From assembly GCF_018035235.1 (NCBI RefSeq), contig NZ_WPCV01000008.1, forward strand, positions 1 through 64,000: a stretch of DNA of 64,000 nucleotides, given 5' to 3'. The stretch comes from Citrobacter sp. On2M. GTDB taxonomy: Bacteria; Pseudomonadota; Gammaproteobacteria; Enterobacterales; Enterobacteriaceae. Positions within the stretch are counted from its first letter, which is position 1. The number at the start of each line of letters is the position of its first letter. This document shows positions 51,360 to 63,884 of the stretch, piece after piece. The position numbers were made by a program, and so were the translations under genes. The notes below the pieces were generated by a model. That model saw only the letters and a list, made by a program, of their open reading frames with translations. It was not told the DNA's origin and ran no database searches.

Positions 51360-52024
51360 ATGCGGAGTTCCCGAACATAATTTGGATTCGCAACAGGTTT
51401 TATTATATCCATAAATAAAGGTAATTCCCCTGAGTAGGGTTCATGTTTCTTATTCTTATCTATTGGGTCAGGAAATAGTAACGGAATAACGCTTTTGTTT
51501 TTATACTCACCAACAGGACCATAGAAGTCCCAGATACGATAAGCCTTTTCTTTCGAACAGATCCGAAGACGAGAGGTGTAATCTGCATAATTTACAGCTT
51601 GGTAAAAACCAAATAAGTTCGATACCAAATCTTCAGCACTATAGCCACTATCCGTTAAATATACGTAAGGCCAAAAATCCTGCAAGGATTCGAAGCGATG
51701 TGACGTACCTAAGAATATCGATAAAGCAATACCTTGTAAGGTTCGTTCCGGTAATCCTCGTCGCACCATAAATCTACGATATATACCAGTATTAATATTT
51801 AGGCCATGAATGTTTTTGGACATACTTTGATGATAATTTACTTCATAAAATTCGCTATCACCACCACGAGCGCTTATCATTTCAAACCATAATCTTTCAG
51901 CCCCTACTGGATTAGCATGGCCTAAATCAATCCATCCTAGATTCTCTGTATAGATAAGGCCATATTTAATATCACTGGTGATAAATCGATCCGAATTATC
52001 AATAATATCGTTTCTTTTTGTCAT
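51356..52024 (-). CDS. Unknown protein of the rraA-zapB islet
   Basis: I do not recognise it. It has 222 residues and no signal peptide or membrane helix. Features: LIYTENLGWIDLGHANP (about residues 24-40) with a well-placed histidine; FLGTSHRFESLQDFWPYVYLTDSGYSAEDLVSNLFGFY; a C-terminal part rich in Pro and Lys. The IDLGHA stretch recalls domains of unknown function I have seen but cannot name with certainty. AT-rich codons differ from the neighbours. First gene of a two-gene unit, no RNA or transposase genes nearby. Confidence 0.75.
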   Translation of the reverse strand: MTKRNDIIDNSDRFITSDIKYGLIYTENLGWIDLGHANPVGAERLWFEMISARGGDSEFYEVNYHQSMSKNIHGLNINTGIYRRFMVRRGLPERTLQGIALSIFLGTSHRFESLQDFWPYVYLTDSGYSAEDLVSNLFGFYQAVNYADYTSRLRICSKEKAYRIWDFYGPVGEYKNKSVIPLLFPDPIDKNKKHEPYSGELPLFMDIIKPVANPNYVRELRI

Positions 52025-52073
52025 ATCGTATTCTTTGAAATTTAAAAGTTACGATATCCTAATATCTACATAG

Positions 52074-52104
52074 TAAAAAGGCATCCATTATGGATGCCTT
52101 TTTA
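52074..52104. terminator. Terminator after zapB (bidirectional)
   Basis: AAAAAGGCATCCA-TTA-TGGATGCCTTTTT. It ends zapB on the minus strand, so transcription of the islet downstream must start in the 50 bases after it. Confidence 0.92.
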
Positions 52105-52116
52105 AAGAAATCAGAA

Positions 52117-52362
52117 TTAGACTTCTTCCATACGACCCAGGAGGGCATGCAGACGATCCTGCCAGCCATTCTGCTGTTCTTTCAGGTTGTTGTTCTCACG
52201 CTCCAGCTCTTCACGCTGCTGCAGTGCAGTCTGAACTTCCTGCGACAGTGAGTTGTTTTTTTCTTTCAGCTCTTCGATTTCCATCTGTAACAGCGTGATG
52301 GTATCAATCGCCTGCTGTACTTTTGCTTCCAGTTTCTCAAACACTTCTAATGACATCGTCAT
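52117..52362 (-). CDS. zapB: Cell-division protein ZapB
   Basis: An 81-residue protein almost entirely one coiled coil (heptads from residue 5 to the end: [20 protein letters not shown]...), which stabilises the FtsZ ring through ZapA. The frame is open 27 codons upstream, but only the ATG at 52362 has a GGAGAGG site; a second ATG two codons later is an alternative. Divergent from glpF. Confidence 0.93.
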   Translation of the reverse strand: MTMSLEVFEKLEAKVQQAIDTITLLQMEIEELKEKNNSLSQEVQTALQQREELERENNNLKEQQNGWQDRLHALLGRMEEV

Positions 52363-52583
52363 ACCTCTCCTGAATTGCAAGGCGTTGATGGATAAAAATC
52401 CTCGTCCCGATAACCGGCGACGCCTTAATAAAAACGAGCGCACTCTACTTAGCTCCGATTGTATGAAGCCGCGCCATCGCTGTCCAGCGGCATCCCGCGC
52501 AGATTGCGGTTTGCAACACTTTTCGTCTTTCTCCTGGTGACATTACTGTCATAACTCTTAAGTGTTAACGAATTGATCATTGA

Positions 52584-52711
52584 AATGATTCAGCTCACAC
52601 TATTTTTGTATAACAAATACCGCCAGATGGCGCGATAACGCTCATTTTGTTGATGCAGTACACACATTTTAATTTCGATATTTCTCGTTTTTGAGCGTTA
52701 ACGATAAATTA
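52584..52711 (+). promoter_or_regulatory. glpFKX control region: CRP-like and GlpR-like sites
   Basis: In the 425-base gap between zapB and glpF, AATGA-TTCAGC-TCACA (52584-52599) resembles a CRP site. Three GlpR-operator-like palindromes follow: near 52630-52647 (GCGATAACGCTCATTT), 52670-52690 (ATTTCGATATTTCTCG) and 52692-52711 (TGAGCGTTAACGATAAATT). This is the layout known for E. coli glpFKX, repressed by GlpR without glycerol 3-phosphate and activated by CRP-cAMP. Confidence 0.65.
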
Positions 52712-52787
52712 ACAGTGTGCCTACCGGCTCCGGGGATGTCAGTGACCTTCTCGCACATAAACATTAATCTCTCTTCAGGATCCGATT

Positions 52788-53633
52788 ATGAGTCAAACCT
52801 CAACCTTAAAAGGCCAGTGCATTGCTGAATTCCTCGGTACCGGGTTGTTGATTTTCTTCGGTGTGGGCTGTGTCGCTGCACTCAAAGTGGCCGGGGCTAC
52901 TTTTGGTCAGTGGGAAATCAGTGTCATCTGGGGCCTGGGGGTAGCGATGGCTATCTATCTGACCGCAGGCGTTTCTGGTGCACACCTGAATCCCGCGGTA
53001 ACCATCGCACTCTGGCTGTTCGCCTGTTTTGATAAACGCAAAGTTATCCCTTTTATTATTTCGCAAATTGCCGGCGCCTTTTGCGCAGCGGCACTGGTTT
53101 ACGGGCTTTATTACAATCTATTCCTCGATTTCGAACAAACTAACCATATCGTGCGCGGCAGTACCGAGAGCCTGGGTCTGGCAGGTACTTTCTCCACCTA
53201 TCCGAACCCGCATATCAATTTTGTGCAGGCCTTCGCGGTTGAAATGGTCATTACCGCTATTCTAATGGGGCTGATTCTGGCTCTGACCGACGATGGTAAC
53301 GGTGTACCTCGTGGTCCGCTGGCACCACTGCTGATCGGCTTGTTGATTGCCGTTATTGGTGCTTCCATGGGTCCGCTGACAGGTTTTGCGATGAACCCGG
53401 CACGTGACTTCGGACCGAAACTCTTCGCCTGGATGGCCGGATGGGGTGAGATTGCCTTCACGGGTGGTCGTGATATCCCTTACTTCCTGGTACCGGTGTT
53501 TGGCCCAATTACCGGCGCGATTTTGGGCGCATGGGCATATCGCAAACTGATTGGTCGCCATTTACCGTGCGATGTCTGCGTGATTGAAGAAAAAGACGCG
53601 GCGGCCAACACTCAACAAAAAGCTTCGCTGTAA
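52788..53633 (+). CDS. glpF: Glycerol facilitator GlpF
   Basis: Aquaglyceroporin that lets glycerol enter by diffusion. It has 281 residues and six helices with the two half-helix NPA loops GAHLNPAVTIAL (near residue 65) and GFAMNPARDFGP (near residue 200). GGATCC-type ribosome site just upstream. First gene of glpFKX; glpK starts 21 bases after. Confidence 0.97.
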   Translation: MSQTSTLKGQCIAEFLGTGLLIFFGVGCVAALKVAGATFGQWEISVIWGLGVAMAIYLTAGVSGAHLNPAVTIALWLFACFDKRKVIPFIISQIAGAFCAAALVYGLYYNLFLDFEQTNHIVRGSTESLGLAGTFSTYPNPHINFVQAFAVEMVITAILMGLILALTDDGNGVPRGPLAPLLIGLLIAVIGASMGPLTGFAMNPARDFGPKLFAWMAGWGEIAFTGGRDIPYFLVPVFGPITGAILGAWAYRKLIGRHLPCDVCVIEEKDAAANTQQKASL

Positions 53634-55163
<1,530 letters not shown>

Positions 55164-55170
55164 TACGTCA

Positions 55171-55230
55171 TTGCCGGATGGCGACTGTGCCTAATCCGGC
55201 AATCTCTTCTTGCGGGGGCAACCCCGCACA
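55171..55230. repeat. REP palindrome and GC hairpin between glpK and glpX
   Basis: TTGCCGGATGGCG / TAATCCGGCAA (55171-55202) is a REP unit. TGCGGGG-GCAA-CCCCGCA (55211-55228) is a second hairpin without a T-run; it could give partial termination before glpX. Confidence 0.75.
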
Positions 55231-55298
55231 CACATCAATAATCTCGCCCCCTCCCCTGTGCTACACTTCGCGCCATTCCTTTCAGCTACGAGTTTGCA

Positions 55299-56309
55299 AT
55301 GAGACGAGAACTTGCCATTGAATTTTCACGCGTGACCGAAGCGGCCGCGCTGGCTGGCTATAAATGGCTGGGCCGCGGCGATAAAAATACCGCTGACGGC
55401 GCGGCGGTGAACGCCATGCGTATTATGCTCAACCAGGTCAACATCGACGGCACCATCGTGATTGGCGAGGGTGAGATTGATGAAGCGCCGATGCTGTTTA
55501 TCGGCGAGAAAGTCGGAACCGGTCGCGGTGATGCGGTCGACATCGCCGTCGATCCTATCGAAGGCACGCGCATGACGGCCATGGGCCAGGCCAACGCGTT
55601 GGCCGTACTGGCGGTTGGCGATAAAGGCTGCTTCCTCAACGCGCCGGATATGTACATGGAAAAGCTGATTGTCGGCCCAGGCGCAAAAGGGTCCATCGAC
55701 CTGAACCTGTCGCTGGAAGCCAACCTGCGTAACATTGCTACCGCGCTCAACAAACCGCTCGGCGAACTGACCGTCACCATCCTGGCAAAACCACGCCATG
55801 ACGAGGTTATTGCCGAGATGACAAAACTGGGCGTACGCGTCTTCGCCATTCCTGACGGCGACGTTGCGGCCTCGATCCTGACCTGCATGCCCGACAGCGA
55901 AGTTGACGTGCTGTATGGCATTGGCGGGGCGCCGGAAGGGGTGGTTTCCGCGGCTGTTATCCGCGCGCTGGATGGCGACATGCAGGGCCGTCTGCTGGCA
56001 CGCCATGACGTCAAAGGCGACAGCGAAGAGAACCGTCGCATTGGCGAACAAGAACTGGCGCGCTGTGCTGCCATGGGCATTGAAGCGGGCAAAGCGTTAC
56101 GTCTGGATGAAATGGCGCGCAGCGACAACGTCATTTTCTCCGCAACCGGCATCACCAAAGGCGATCTGCTGGAAGGAATTAGCCGTAAAGGTAATATCGC
56201 AACCACCGAAACGCTACTGATCCGCGGCAAATCGCGGACGATCCGCCGTATTCAGTCGATTCACTACCTCGATCGCAAAGATCCTGATGTGCAGGCGCAC
56301 ATTCTGTAA
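55299..56309 (+). CDS. glpX: Class II fructose-1,6-bisphosphatase GlpX
   Basis: Gluconeogenic phosphatase. It has 336 residues. The metal-binding motif DAVDIAVDPIEGTRMTAMGQ is near residues 80-100 and VIGEGEIDEAPML at 50-62. It is the last gene of glpFKX, though the 135-base gap with hairpins suggests some separate control. Followed by a small hairpin (56330-56352). Confidence 0.96.
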   Translation: MRRELAIEFSRVTEAAALAGYKWLGRGDKNTADGAAVNAMRIMLNQVNIDGTIVIGEGEIDEAPMLFIGEKVGTGRGDAVDIAVDPIEGTRMTAMGQANALAVLAVGDKGCFLNAPDMYMEKLIVGPGAKGSIDLNLSLEANLRNIATALNKPLGELTVTILAKPRHDEVIAEMTKLGVRVFAIPDGDVAASILTCMPDSEVDVLYGIGGAPEGVVSAAVIRALDGDMQGRLLARHDVKGDSEENRRIGEQELARCAAMGIEAGKALRLDEMARSDNVIFSATGITKGDLLEGISRKGNIATTETLLIRGKSRTIRRIQSIHYLDRKDPDVQAHIL

Positions 56310-56329
56310 TTGATTTGATCAATAGAGCC

Positions 56330-56352
56330 TTCCAGCCCATCCGGGCTGGAAA
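56330..56352 (+). terminator. Hairpin after glpX
   Basis: TTCCAGCCC (56330-56338) pairs with GGGCTGGAA (56343-56351). Only a short T-run (ATCTTTC) follows, so termination may be partial; the fpr promoter lies beyond. Confidence 0.6.
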
Positions 56353-56404
56353 TCTTTCGCCCAACGAACGAAGATAAGGCAATCAAAGCAGACAGGAGAA
56401 AACC

Positions 56405-57151
56405 ATGGCAGATTGGGTAACAGGCAAAGTCACAAAGGTGCAGAACTGGACCGATGCCCTGTTTAGTTTGACCGTGCGAGCTCCGGTTCTTCCTTTTACC
56501 GCAGGTCAGTTCACCAAACTTGGCCTTGAGATTGACGGCGAGCGCGTCCAGCGCGCCTATTCATATGTTAATGCGCCTGACAACCCTGACTTAGAATTTT
56601 ATCTGGTGACGGTTCCCGACGGCAAACTCAGCCCTCAACTGGCAGCGCTAAAGCCAGGTGATGAAGTCCAGGTGGTGAGTGAGGCAGCTGGATTCTTCGT
56701 ACTGGATGAAGTCCCTGATTGCGAAACGCTATGGATGCTGGCAACCGGCACCGCTATCGGTCCGTATTTGTCGATTCTGCAGTTAGGCAAAGACCTGGAT
56801 CGCTTTAAAAATCTGGTGCTGGTGCATGCCGCACGTTATGCCGCCGATTTGAGTTACCTGCCGTTGATGCAGGCGCTTGAAAAGCGCTACGAAGGTAAAT
56901 TACGCATCCAGACGGTTGTCAGCCGGGAGACAGCTGCAGACTCGCTGACCGGGCGCGTACCGGCGCTGATTGAAAGCGGTGAACTGGAAAAAGCGGTAGG
57001 GCTGTCAATGGATAAAGAAACCAGCCACGTGATGCTGTGCGGAAACCCGCAAATGGTACGCGATACACAGCAACTGCTGAAAGAAACCCGGCAAATGACC
57101 AAACACCTGCGTCGTCGACCGGGCCATATGACCGCTGAGCACTACTGGTGA
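56405..57151 (+). CDS. fpr: Ferredoxin/flavodoxin-NADP+ reductase Fpr
   Basis: FAD enzyme that passes electrons between NADPH and flavodoxin or ferredoxin, feeding e.g. pyruvate formate-lyase and other radical enzymes. It has 248 residues. FAD contacts are in RAYSYVNAPDN (near residue 50); the NADP domain begins at GTAIGPYLSIL (near 115); it ends in AEHYW, typical of this subgroup. AGGAG ribosome site at 56394. In E. coli it is in the SoxS regulon; I did not identify a definite soxbox. Confidence 0.96.
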   Translation: MADWVTGKVTKVQNWTDALFSLTVRAPVLPFTAGQFTKLGLEIDGERVQRAYSYVNAPDNPDLEFYLVTVPDGKLSPQLAALKPGDEVQVVSEAAGFFVLDEVPDCETLWMLATGTAIGPYLSILQLGKDLDRFKNLVLVHAARYAADLSYLPLMQALEKRYEGKLRIQTVVSRETAADSLTGRVPALIESGELEKAVGLSMDKETSHVMLCGNPQMVRDTQQLLKETRQMTKHLRRRPGHMTAEHYW

Positions 57152-57154
57152 GGG

Positions 57155-57191
57155 CTTGCCGGATGGCGTTAACGCTTATCCGGCCTACGAG
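57155..57191. repeat. REP palindrome after fpr
   Basis: TTGCCGGATGGCGTTAACGC / TTATCCGGCCTAC, a single REP unit that overlaps the last bases of yiiR. Confidence 0.85.
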
Positions 57192-57613
57192 TCAGCTCTG
57201 TACTTCACGTCCTGCGTATCCTTCCCATATTTATTTTCATCCTGGGTGCCAATGAACGCGCCCAGATCGATTAGCATACCGACCAGAATCAACGTCGGCA
57301 CAAAGCGACCAACCGCCCATTGCCAGACGCCTGGTAACATCGCCCAGTTCCCGGCCAGCAGCATCCACGCCAGAATCATCAACAGCGCCCATGCTCCTGA
57401 ACGCCCCCTATCGTGCAGGCGTTTTACCGTCACCGCAGCCGTTGGCCACAGCAGACATACCAGACAAAATGCCGCCGTCTGAATATCGAGTAATTGTTTA
57501 CTCGCCAGCGAAAACAAAACCAGCATTCCAACGATCCACAGGCCTATCCAAATCCAGAAATCACGGCGCCCGATGCGCCCTTTAAATGAGAATAACCACT
57601 GCTGTATGGTCAT
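57185..57613 (-). CDS. yiiR: DUF805 inner-membrane protein YiiR
   Basis: A 142-residue protein of the DUF805 (YhaH-type) family: starts MTIQQWLFSFKGRIGRRDFW, four membrane helices, and the VKRLHDRGRSGAW motif (near residue 63) of the family. No function is known. It lies opposite yiiQ. Confidence 0.92.
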   Translation of the reverse strand: MTIQQWLFSFKGRIGRRDFWIWIGLWIVGMLVLFSLASKQLLDIQTAAFCLVCLLWPTAAVTVKRLHDRGRSGAWALLMILAWMLLAGNWAMLPGVWQWAVGRFVPTLILVGMLIDLGAFIGTQDENKYGKDTQDVKYRADS

Positions 57614-57713
57614 GTAAGTTCCTTTATTATTACCTTCCAGAACAGTTTACCCTTTTGACAAGCCCGACAGTTACCGTTTTAATCGTGAGCAGTGAGAATG
57701 AAAGGTACTATTG

Positions 57714-58310
57714 ATGAAGCAAGGATTTATACTGTTTTTATTATTGTTTTCAGCCTTAACAGCCAGTGCTGCGGCACGGGCGGAAGAGCCATCGACAGCA
57801 ACCACGGCCCCCTATTTACTGGCGGGTGCGCCAACCTTTGACCTGTCGATCAGCCAGTTTCGCGAAAACTTTAATACGCAGAATCCGAAGCTTATCCTGA
57901 ATGAGTTCCGCGCCATCGACAGCAGTCGCGATCGAGCAAATCTCACCCGCGCAGCCAGTAAAATTAATGAAAACCTGTATGCGTCCTCCGCACTTGAGCG
58001 CGGCACCTTAAAAATCAAAAGTATGCAGATAACCTGGTTGCCCATTCAGGGGCCAGAACAAAAAGCGGCCAAAGCGAAAGCGCTGGAATACATGATCGCC
58101 GTTATTCGCACCGTCGCGCCGCTGCAGACGAAAGAACAGAGCCAGAAAAAGCTACAAAAACTGCTCGCTGCCGGCAAAGGCAAGCGCTATTACGCAGAAA
58201 CAGAAGGCGCAATTCGCTATGTTGTTGCAGACAACGGTGAAAAAGGACTGACCTTCGCTGTTGAACCGATTAAGCTGGTACTATCAGAAAGTCTTGAGAA
58301 GGCGAATTGA
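57714..58310 (+). CDS. yiiQ: Periplasmic DUF1454 protein YiiQ
   Basis: A 198-residue exported protein of unknown function. Signal peptide: MKQGFILFLLLFSALTASAAARA. No membrane helix or metal motif in the rest. I chose the ATG at 57714 with AGG eight bases upstream; a TTG one codon earlier gives the same frame. Followed by tpiA. Confidence 0.9.
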   Translation: MKQGFILFLLLFSALTASAAARAEEPSTATTAPYLLAGAPTFDLSISQFRENFNTQNPKLILNEFRAIDSSRDRANLTRAASKINENLYASSALERGTLKIKSMQITWLPIQGPEQKAAKAKALEYMIAVIRTVAPLQTKEQSQKKLQKLLAAGKGKRYYAETEGAIRYVVADNGEKGLTFAVEPIKLVLSESLEKAN

Positions 58311-58421
58311 TGACAAAAAGCAAAGCCTTTCAGGGGATGAATCTCTATACTGTTTCACAGACCATGCTGCCCTCACGGGCGGCCATATTCCTTAATTCGC
58401 TGACAAGCGTGGAGAAATGAA

Positions 58422-59189
58422 ATGCGACATCCTTTAGTGATGGGTAACTGGAAACTGAACGGCAGCCGCCATATGGTAAACGAACTGGTTGCTAATCTGC
58501 GTAAAGAACTGGCTGGCGTTGCTGGCTGTGCAGTAGCGATCGCTCCGCCGGAAATGTATATCGACCTGGCAAAACACGCCGCTGCCGGTAGCCACATCAT
58601 TCTGGGCGCGCAGAACGTTGACCTAAACCTGTCTGGCGCATTCACCGGTGAAACTTCTGCTGAAATGCTGAAAGATATCGGCGCGCAGTACATCATTATC
58701 GGTCACTCTGAGCGTCGTACTTACCACAAAGAGTCTGACGAGCTGATCGCTAAAAAATTCGCTGTGCTGAAAGAACAGGGTCTGACTCCGGTTCTGTGCA
58801 TCGGTGAAACCGAAGCAGAAAACGAAGCGGGCAAAACTGAAGAAGTTTGTGCACGTCAGATCGACGCCGTTCTGAAAACTCAGGGCGCGGCAGCATTCGA
58901 AGGCGTGGTTATCGCTTACGAACCAGTATGGGCTATCGGTACCGGTAAATCAGCAACTCCAGCGCAGGCTCAGGCTGTTCACAAATTCATCCGTGACCAC
59001 ATTGCTAAAGCTGACGCGAAAATCGCTGAACAAGTTATCATCCAGTACGGCGGCTCCGTAAACGCAGCAAACGCTGCTGAACTGTTTGCTCAGCCGGACA
59101 TCGACGGCGCGCTGGTTGGCGGTGCTTCTCTGAAAGCTGACGCCTTCGCCGTGATCGTTAAAGCAGCAGAAGCCGCTAAACAGGCGTAA
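58422..59189 (+). CDS. tpiA: Triose-phosphate isomerase TpiA
   Basis: Central glycolytic enzyme exchanging dihydroxyacetone phosphate and glyceraldehyde 3-phosphate. It has 255 residues. Active-site lysine in GNWKLNG (Lys11), His95 in IIGHSERR, and Glu167 in [12 protein letters not shown]. The codon bias looks strong, as expected for highly expressed genes. Ends with a BIME. Confidence 0.98.
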   Translation: MRHPLVMGNWKLNGSRHMVNELVANLRKELAGVAGCAVAIAPPEMYIDLAKHAAAGSHIILGAQNVDLNLSGAFTGETSAEMLKDIGAQYIIIGHSERRTYHKESDELIAKKFAVLKEQGLTPVLCIGETEAENEAGKTEEVCARQIDAVLKTQGAAAFEGVVIAYEPVWAIGTGKSATPAQAQAVHKFIRDHIAKADAKIAEQVIIQYGGSVNAANAAELFAQPDIDGALVGGASLKADAFAVIVKAAEAAKQA

Positions 59190-59198
59190 TGCGCGTTA

Positions 59199-59273
59199 AT
59201 GCCTGATGGCGCTATGCTTATCAGACCTACGGAATCATGTAGGCCTGATAAGACAACGTCGCCATCCGGCATT
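59199..59273. repeat. BIME (two REP units) after tpiA
   Basis: ATGCCTGATGGCGCTATGCTTATCAGACCTAC (part one) and GTAGGCCTGATAAGAC...CGCCATCCGGCAT (part two) face each other. In E. coli cdh follows tpiA; here the SLC13-type gene does. Confidence 0.85.
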
Positions 59274-59275
59274 TA

Positions 59276-60580
59276 TTACAATTTCCCCAACACATTAAAC
59301 CAGGCGTAATCCAACGGCAGAAGAAGCAGATACGTTGCCGCCGCCAGCGCGATACACAGCAGCATTCCCGCCCTCGCAGGCACTTTCCCAAGCGCCATCG
59401 CTACCACAATCGGCGAAGCCTGATACGGCAACAACGGTGTGGAATAACCCAATACCTGGATCATAATCACCGACAGCAGCGGGAACCCTGTTGCATCAGC
59501 AAAACTTTGCGCCAGCGTGGTATACAGCGCCGGAACGCCGTTCGCTGTCATAATAAAGTTGAGCGCGGTGGTAATGCCAGTCAGCGCGAGAAAGCTGGTA
59601 AACGGTTTTTCTGCATCCAGTGGCATCACCTGCAGCAACGCTTCGCCCACCGCACTGCCAATGCCGGTCTGGGTAACGGTAATCGCCAGCCCCAGAATGC
59701 CCGCCACGTAAATACAGGTCCGGATATTTACCCCAGAGGAAAACTCCTCGCCATTGATAAAACCAACCCGTGGTAGCAGCGTGATAACCGCCGCCGCCAA
59801 TCCGGTCCACGCGGGGCCAATGCCGTGCCAGCTTTCGCTTACCCAAAGAAGCAACACCACCGCTAACATCCAGGCCAGACGTTTTTCATCTCCGCTCATC
59901 GGTTCCGATGGCGTGAGATCGCGCGGCGCATGAGGCTTGCCAGGGAACAGCCAGCAGATAAGCGCGATGAGAACCGCACCTTTGAGCCAGCCCAGCACCG
60001 GCGTATGCAACAGCAAATAGGGAAGATAATTGAGATGGATACCGTAAGAGCCTTCCGCCGTGCCGCTCATCACCAGATTCGGGACGTTGGCGGGTAAAAT
60101 CGTCGCGGAAAGCTGGAATGTCCCAAACCCGACGGCCAGCGCCAGACCATACCAGGCGCGCGTACCATCATTAATTCCGGCTCGTTTCGCCATCGCCGCG
60201 ACAATCGGCATCAGTAATGCAATACGCCCCATGTTGGACGGCATCACAAACGCCAGCGCGTAACTGAGCAGCACCACACTCGCCACCATCAACGGCCAGG
60301 AATCGGTCAACCGCGATGACAGCGCCCTCGCCGCCCTGTCCGCCAGCCCCGTTTTGCGAATCGCGATCCCCAGCACAAAGCCACTAAAGACCAGCCAGAA
60401 CGCCGACGATGCAAAGCCGCCAAAAATCACATCCGCTGGCGCGATTTTGGCCACCATTGCCACGGCAAAGAACAACAGCGCGGTGATAAATTCCGGCAGC
60501 AGCGACGTAGCCCAGAGCAGGATGGTGATACCAACCACCAGAGAGGGGATAAACAGAGGGTGTGTAAGCCAGATCGACAT
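59276..60580 (-). CDS. SLC13/DASS-type inner-membrane permease
   Basis: A 434-residue protein with about eleven or twelve hydrophobic helices, resembling the divalent-anion/Na+ symporter (DASS) group: residues 12-45, FWLVFSGFVLGIAIRKTGLADRAAR, and the inverted-repeat halves. The Ser-Asn-Thr motifs that bind Na+ and substrate in DASS proteins are altered: PSNMGRIALL in the first half and MTANGVPALYT in the second. So the substrate and coupling ion are open. AGGAG lies six bases before the ATG. Placed after tpiA; not at this place in E. coli. Confidence 0.82.
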   Translation of the reverse strand: MSIWLTHPLFIPSLVVGITILLWATSLLPEFITALLFFAVAMVAKIAPADVIFGGFASSAFWLVFSGFVLGIAIRKTGLADRAARALSSRLTDSWPLMVASVVLLSYALAFVMPSNMGRIALLMPIVAAMAKRAGINDGTRAWYGLALAVGFGTFQLSATILPANVPNLVMSGTAEGSYGIHLNYLPYLLLHTPVLGWLKGAVLIALICWLFPGKPHAPRDLTPSEPMSGDEKRLAWMLAVVLLLWVSESWHGIGPAWTGLAAAVITLLPRVGFINGEEFSSGVNIRTCIYVAGILGLAITVTQTGIGSAVGEALLQVMPLDAEKPFTSFLALTGITTALNFIMTANGVPALYTTLAQSFADATGFPLLSVIMIQVLGYSTPLLPYQASPIVVAMALGKVPARAGMLLCIALAAATYLLLLPLDYAWFNVLGKL

Positions 60581-60726
60581 GCCTGTCTCCTGTTGTTTTT
60601 TTCAACAAGAATACGGGGACAGGCATGCGGAGTAAACGCCAGATTAGGTGGGTCGACTGAAACCATTTATTCCATAATAGATCGGATAACTTAAATCGGA
60701 ATGAACGTCCCTTAGTTTTTTGACTA

Positions 60727-62355
<1,629 letters not shown>

Positions 62356-62471
62356 TTACGCACCGTTGCGCATAACATAATTTATTAACAATAATTTATA
62401 TCAATAATAGCTCTACATCATTCGAGGCGTAGTGAACACACGTACAACCTGAAATATGATGTTTCTATTCC

Positions 62472-63884
62472 TTATTTATGATTTTCTGTTTTATCTCCAG
62501 GCGCATCATTAATTTTTACGAGCAGCGTGGTCATGATAAAGGCGAGGATAAATACGGCAACGCCTACACAGATATAACTCACAACCTGATAATGATCGTA
62601 AATATACATTAATGGTGATAACAATACTGCCAGCCCATAAGAATTGGCTTTTATAGACAATAATGATAATACCATTCCGCCAAGCGCGGAGCAGATAAGC
62701 ATTATAGCGATAGCACGAATTCCTGTTCGCATCACAATACCAAATAGCGCAGGTTCTGAGACACCAAGAAGTTGCGTCGCGGTTGCGGAAATACCAGCCG
62801 TTTTAAATGATGGACTGCGTGATTTCAATGAAATAGCAAGACACACGGCAGCATTGGCGAAGCCATACATCGCGCAGACGGTGATTAAAGGGTTAAACCC
62901 TGTGCCCGCTATCAGGGAGGTTTCAATCATAATGAACATATGATGCATCCCGGTCATGACGGCTATCGGGTAGAGGAATCCAATTAGCAATCCACCAATT
63001 CCTGCTGGTAAAGAAAGGAATTGCTGTATAGCTAAGATCGCGTAATGTTCAAAACCATGAACTAATGGCCCTAATACAAGTAAAGCAATGGACACCGACA
63101 GTAAAATGACCACAAACGGCGTAAAGATAAGGTCCATCGAATCTGGCATAACCTTCCGCAATACAATCTCCAGTTTCGCACCGATAATGCCAGTGATGAG
63201 CGCCGTTAAAATTGAGCCCTGATAGCCCACCAGTGGAATAAAGCCAAAGACATAAATTGGGTTCGCATTACCGTAGGCGACGTCATAAGCGTTAGGCAAT
63301 GCCGGTGAAACCAGCATCAGGCCAATCAAAAATCCAACGATCGGCGTCCCGCCAAATTTTTTAAATGCCGACCAGCAGATAAACGCTGCCAAAAAGGCAA
63401 ATGCCGTATCGCACAGCACCGTGGTCAGGGTTTTCAGGTACAGAGGAATATTGTCAGCATTACTCCCAAACCAGGCCAGTACGGTATCGTTGAATAGTAC
63501 CCCTTTCAGACCAAGGAACAGGCCGGTTGCCCCGAGAATGGGGACAATGGGCACAAACACGTCCGATAAATTGCGTATACCACGTTGTAAGCGATTTCCG
63601 CTCTGCTGGATCATCTCCTCTTTGCTGACCTCAGTAACATTAAAAGCGGCGGCAAACTCACTATAGACTTTATTAACGATTCCAGTACCAAGGATAATCT
63701 GGTATTGCCCAGAATTAAAAAATACGCCCTTTACATCACTAATACTGCGGATTTTTTCGTCATTAATACGCTCACGGTCTTTTACTTGCAAGCGTAATCG
63801 GGTGGCGCAATGGGTGGCCGAAATAATATTATCAATGCCAATTGTATCGACAATCTCAACGGCAATTTTTTTAAACTTGCTCAT
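62472..63884 (-). CDS. PTS EIIBC component, sucrose/trehalose class
   Basis: A 470-residue sugar permease: EIIB domain first (MSKFKKIAVEIVDTIG; phosphocysteine Cys26 in ATHCATRLRL), then the EIIC membrane domain (residues about 105-455) with GMHHMF and GVSEPALFGIVMR. This is the domain order of ScrA and TreB, which use the cell's EIIA-Glc; no EIIA domain is present here. It overlaps the upstream gene by 14 bases, so the two are coupled. The sugar is probably an alpha-glucoside; exact one unknown. Confidence 0.88.
   Translation of the reverse strand: MSKFKKIAVEIVDTIGIDNIISATHCATRLRLQVKDRERINDEKIRSISDVKGVFFNSGQYQIILGTGIVNKVYSEFAAAFNVTEVSKEEMIQQSGNRLQRGIRNLSDVFVPIVPILGATGLFLGLKGVLFNDTVLAWFGSNADNIPLYLKTLTTVLCDTAFAFLAAFICWSAFKKFGGTPIVGFLIGLMLVSPALPNAYDVAYGNANPIYVFGFIPLVGYQGSILTALITGIIGAKLEIVLRKVMPDSMDLIFTPFVVILLSVSIALLVLGPLVHGFEHYAILAIQQFLSLPAGIGGLLIGFLYPIAVMTGMHHMFIMIETSLIAGTGFNPLITVCAMYGFANAAVCLAISLKSRSPSFKTAGISATATQLLGVSEPALFGIVMRTGIRAIAIMLICSALGGMVLSLLSIKANSYGLAVLLSPLMYIYDHYQVVSYICVGVAVFILAFIMTTLLVKINDAPGDKTENHK

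Noticed and set aside
56352-56400. A definite SoxS box in front of fpr
   Set aside because: The expected regulation is known in E. coli, but I could not match the degenerate motif well enough to give coordinates.
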